From NCBI GenBank assembly GCA_017302655.1, contig JAFLDE010000038.1, forward strand, positions 1 through 35,910: a DNA stretch of 35,910 nt, in the 5' to 3' direction. Shown piece by piece: positions 34,999 to 35,910 of this stretch. Under the pieces are notes generated by a model that was not told where the DNA came from, ran no database searches, and saw only the letters and a program-made list of their open reading frames with translations. The stretch is from Burkholderiales bacterium. Its GTDB lineage: Bacteria; Pseudomonadota; Gammaproteobacteria; Burkholderiales; Burkholderiaceae_C. Both the position numbers and the translations under genes were made by a program. Position 1 is the stretch's first letter. Each line of letters opens with the position of its first letter.

Positions 34999-35057
34999 GC
35001 GGCGGTTCATCAGCCTGGTGGATGCGACTGGCGCGGCGGCGCCATAGATTGCTGCAC

Positions 35058-35910
35058 ATGTCCGCAAAGCAGACCCGCCAGCTGGCCCACTTGCGCGACC
35101 TGTGCGCCCTGCCCCTGCCCAGCGCGCAATGGATGCCCGAGCTGCTCGCCGAGCTGCACCGGCTGGTGCCTTCCCACCGCAATCTGTTCGACTGGTGCGA
35201 CGGCGACGGGCGCCTGACGCGCTACTGCATCGAGGGACCCATCGACACGCGTATCGAGCGGCTCTACTTCGACGAGTTCCACAACCGCCGCGAGGCCGAG
35301 GCCATGCCCTCCTTCGGCTCGGCCCTGCGTGGGCCAGCGCTGCTGCACAGCGCGCGCGAGCTGGACACGGCGCGCTTCATCCACTCGGCGCTGTACCACG
35401 AGATCTGGCGGCCGCAGGGGCTGCGCTGGCGTGTCGAACTGCTGCTGCGCGAGGCGTGCGGCCGGCCGCTGGGGTCTCTGGTGCTCTACCGCGCGCCGGG
35501 GGAGCCCTGCTTCACGCCGGCCGAAGAAGCGCGCCTGCTGCCGCTGCTGCCGCACCTGGTGCGCGCGCTGGGGAGCGAATCCGCCGCGCATCGGGCCGGG
35601 AAGGATGGCTGGCAGCCCAGCCTGCAAGCACCCGAGACCCTGCTGCTCGACGCCGGCGGGGCGGTGGTGCACGCCAGCAGCCATGCCCTGGTGAGCCTGC
35701 GCCAGGCCGACGATGGGCAGGCCGTGCCGGGTCTCACCCGGCTGCTGCAGGCCTGCGCCGGGCGCGACGCCGCCGAGCTGACGGTGGACGGGATCTGGGG
35801 CCGCTTTGTCCTGCGCGCCCAGCGCCTGCGCGCCTGCACCGCCGCCGGGCCTGGCAGCCCCGCGTTCATGGCCGTGCAGCTTCAGCGCCACGAGCCGCGC
35901 AGCCTCGCCT
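35058..35910 (+). CDS. Regulator-like protein, probable LuxR-type N-terminal sensor part, cut by window end
   Basis: The frame is open from an ATG to the last base: 284 residues are seen and the C-terminus is missing. There is no signal peptide or membrane span. Segments such as HRNLFDWCDGDGRLTRYCIE, LHSARELDTARF, WRPQGLRWRVELLLREACGR and GSLVLYRAPGEPCFTPAEEA resemble the GAF-like ligand or autoregulatory part seen before a LuxR-type helix-turn-helix in Burkholderiales regulators. FTPAEEARLLPLLPHLVRAL is especially typical. The DNA-binding domain would lie beyond the window, so the class is inferred. No Shine-Dalgarno precedes the ATG, and a TAGATT box 8 bp upstream would give an almost leaderless mRNA. 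Divergent orientation suggests control of the PEP-CTERM operon. Confidence 0.65.
   Translation, partial: MSAKQTRQLAHLRDLCALPLPSAQWMPELLAELHRLVPSHRNLFDWCDGDGRLTRYCIEGPIDTRIERLYFDEFHNRREAEAMPSFGSALRGPALLHSARELDTARFIHSALYHEIWRPQGLRWRVELLLREACGRPLGSLVLYRAPGEPCFTPAEEARLLPLLPHLVRALGSESAAHRAGKDGWQPSLQAPETLLLDAGGAVVHASSHALVSLRQADDGQAVPGLTRLLQACAGRDAAELTVDGIWGRFVLRAQRLRACTAAGPGSPAFMAVQLQRHEPRSLA

Noticed and set aside
35025-35054. Plus-strand sigma-54 promoter before the regulator gene (TGGCGC and TTGCT)
   Set aside because: No GG/GC pair in this stretch has the required 10-bp spacing; the nearest is 11 bp.
28539-35057. CRISPR-like or transposon explanation for the repeated DNA
   Set aside because: Repeats are in frame, diverged and encode regular protein motifs; no spacers of constant length, terminal inverted repeats or transposase.
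33224-35182. Alternative minus-strand frame of 652 codons over the second PEP-CTERM gene
   Set aside because: Lacks signal peptide and repeats; Arg/Gly-rich composition is an out-of-frame reading of the PEP-CTERM gene, which has an export signal and sorting motif.
35010-35891. Minus-strand frame of 293 codons at the window end
   Set aside because: Covers the PEP-CTERM promoter region and lies opposite the regulator-like frame, which has better codon use and recognisable segments.

Overview
The window reads as a chromosomal segment of a high-GC betaproteobacterium of the order Burkholderiales. The basis is a TTT-type 'Bug' receptor, ResB/CcsA (system II) cytochrome c maturation, two-subunit glycyl-tRNA synthetase, HslVU, a Cys-poor DksA and PEP-CTERM proteins. 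The Roseateles/Rubrivivax/Leptothrix group (Sphaerotilaceae) is a reasonable guess, but that is inference from gene content. I found no rRNA, tRNA, CRISPR array, transposase or phage gene; almost everything is densely packed housekeeping DNA.

Layout. 1-4.4 kb, plus strand: end of resB, ccsA, a periplasmic solute-binding protein gene with a probable TTG start, then msrP and msrQ (periplasmic methionine-sulfoxide repair). 4.4-5.9 kb, minus strand: DUF427 and an orphan Bug receptor, overlapping start-to-stop, then a DUF1653 protein. 6.0-11.8 kb, plus strand: a FolM/pteridine-reductase-like SDR, folB, ttcA, a DUF4136 lipoprotein, glmU, an SRPBCC protein and a DUF808 (YedI-like) membrane protein. 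12.1-13.8 kb, plus strand: a small membrane protein and an exported TPR protein. 13.8-18.5 kb, minus strand: glyQ, glyS, a GmhB-like HAD protein lacking two catalytic aspartates, and a YgjP-like zinc metallopeptidase. 18.6-20.6 kb, plus strand: a large unknown lipoprotein that overlaps, tail to tail, lnt of the minus-strand corC-lnt pair (20.6-22.9 kb). 23.0-28.5 kb, plus strand: a COG0523 zinc GTPase, dksA, a STAS-domain protein, hslV and hslU.

28.5-35.9 kb is the accessory-looking part. Two minus-strand genes encode exported beta-helix-type repeat proteins with C-terminal PEP-CTERM sorting signals (546 and 1,562 residues). A plus-strand regulator-like gene, cut by the window end, lies opposite them. 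The larger protein is built from super-repeats of about 343 residues, each carrying a Cys-pair cassette ending in GRWC. The 152-bp divergent spacer holds a possible sigma-54 promoter and an 18-bp perfect palindrome. The exosortase that would process these proteins is not in the window.

Many adjacent genes overlap by 1-4 bases (ATGA, GTGA, TTGA, TGATG), which marks translationally coupled units: resB-ccsA, msrP-msrQ, Bug-DUF427, glmU-SRPBCC-DUF808, glyQ-glyS, corC-lnt and hslV-hslU. The strongest candidates for new biology are the PEP-CTERM super-repeat protein with its divergent regulator and the catalytically depleted GmhB homologue.
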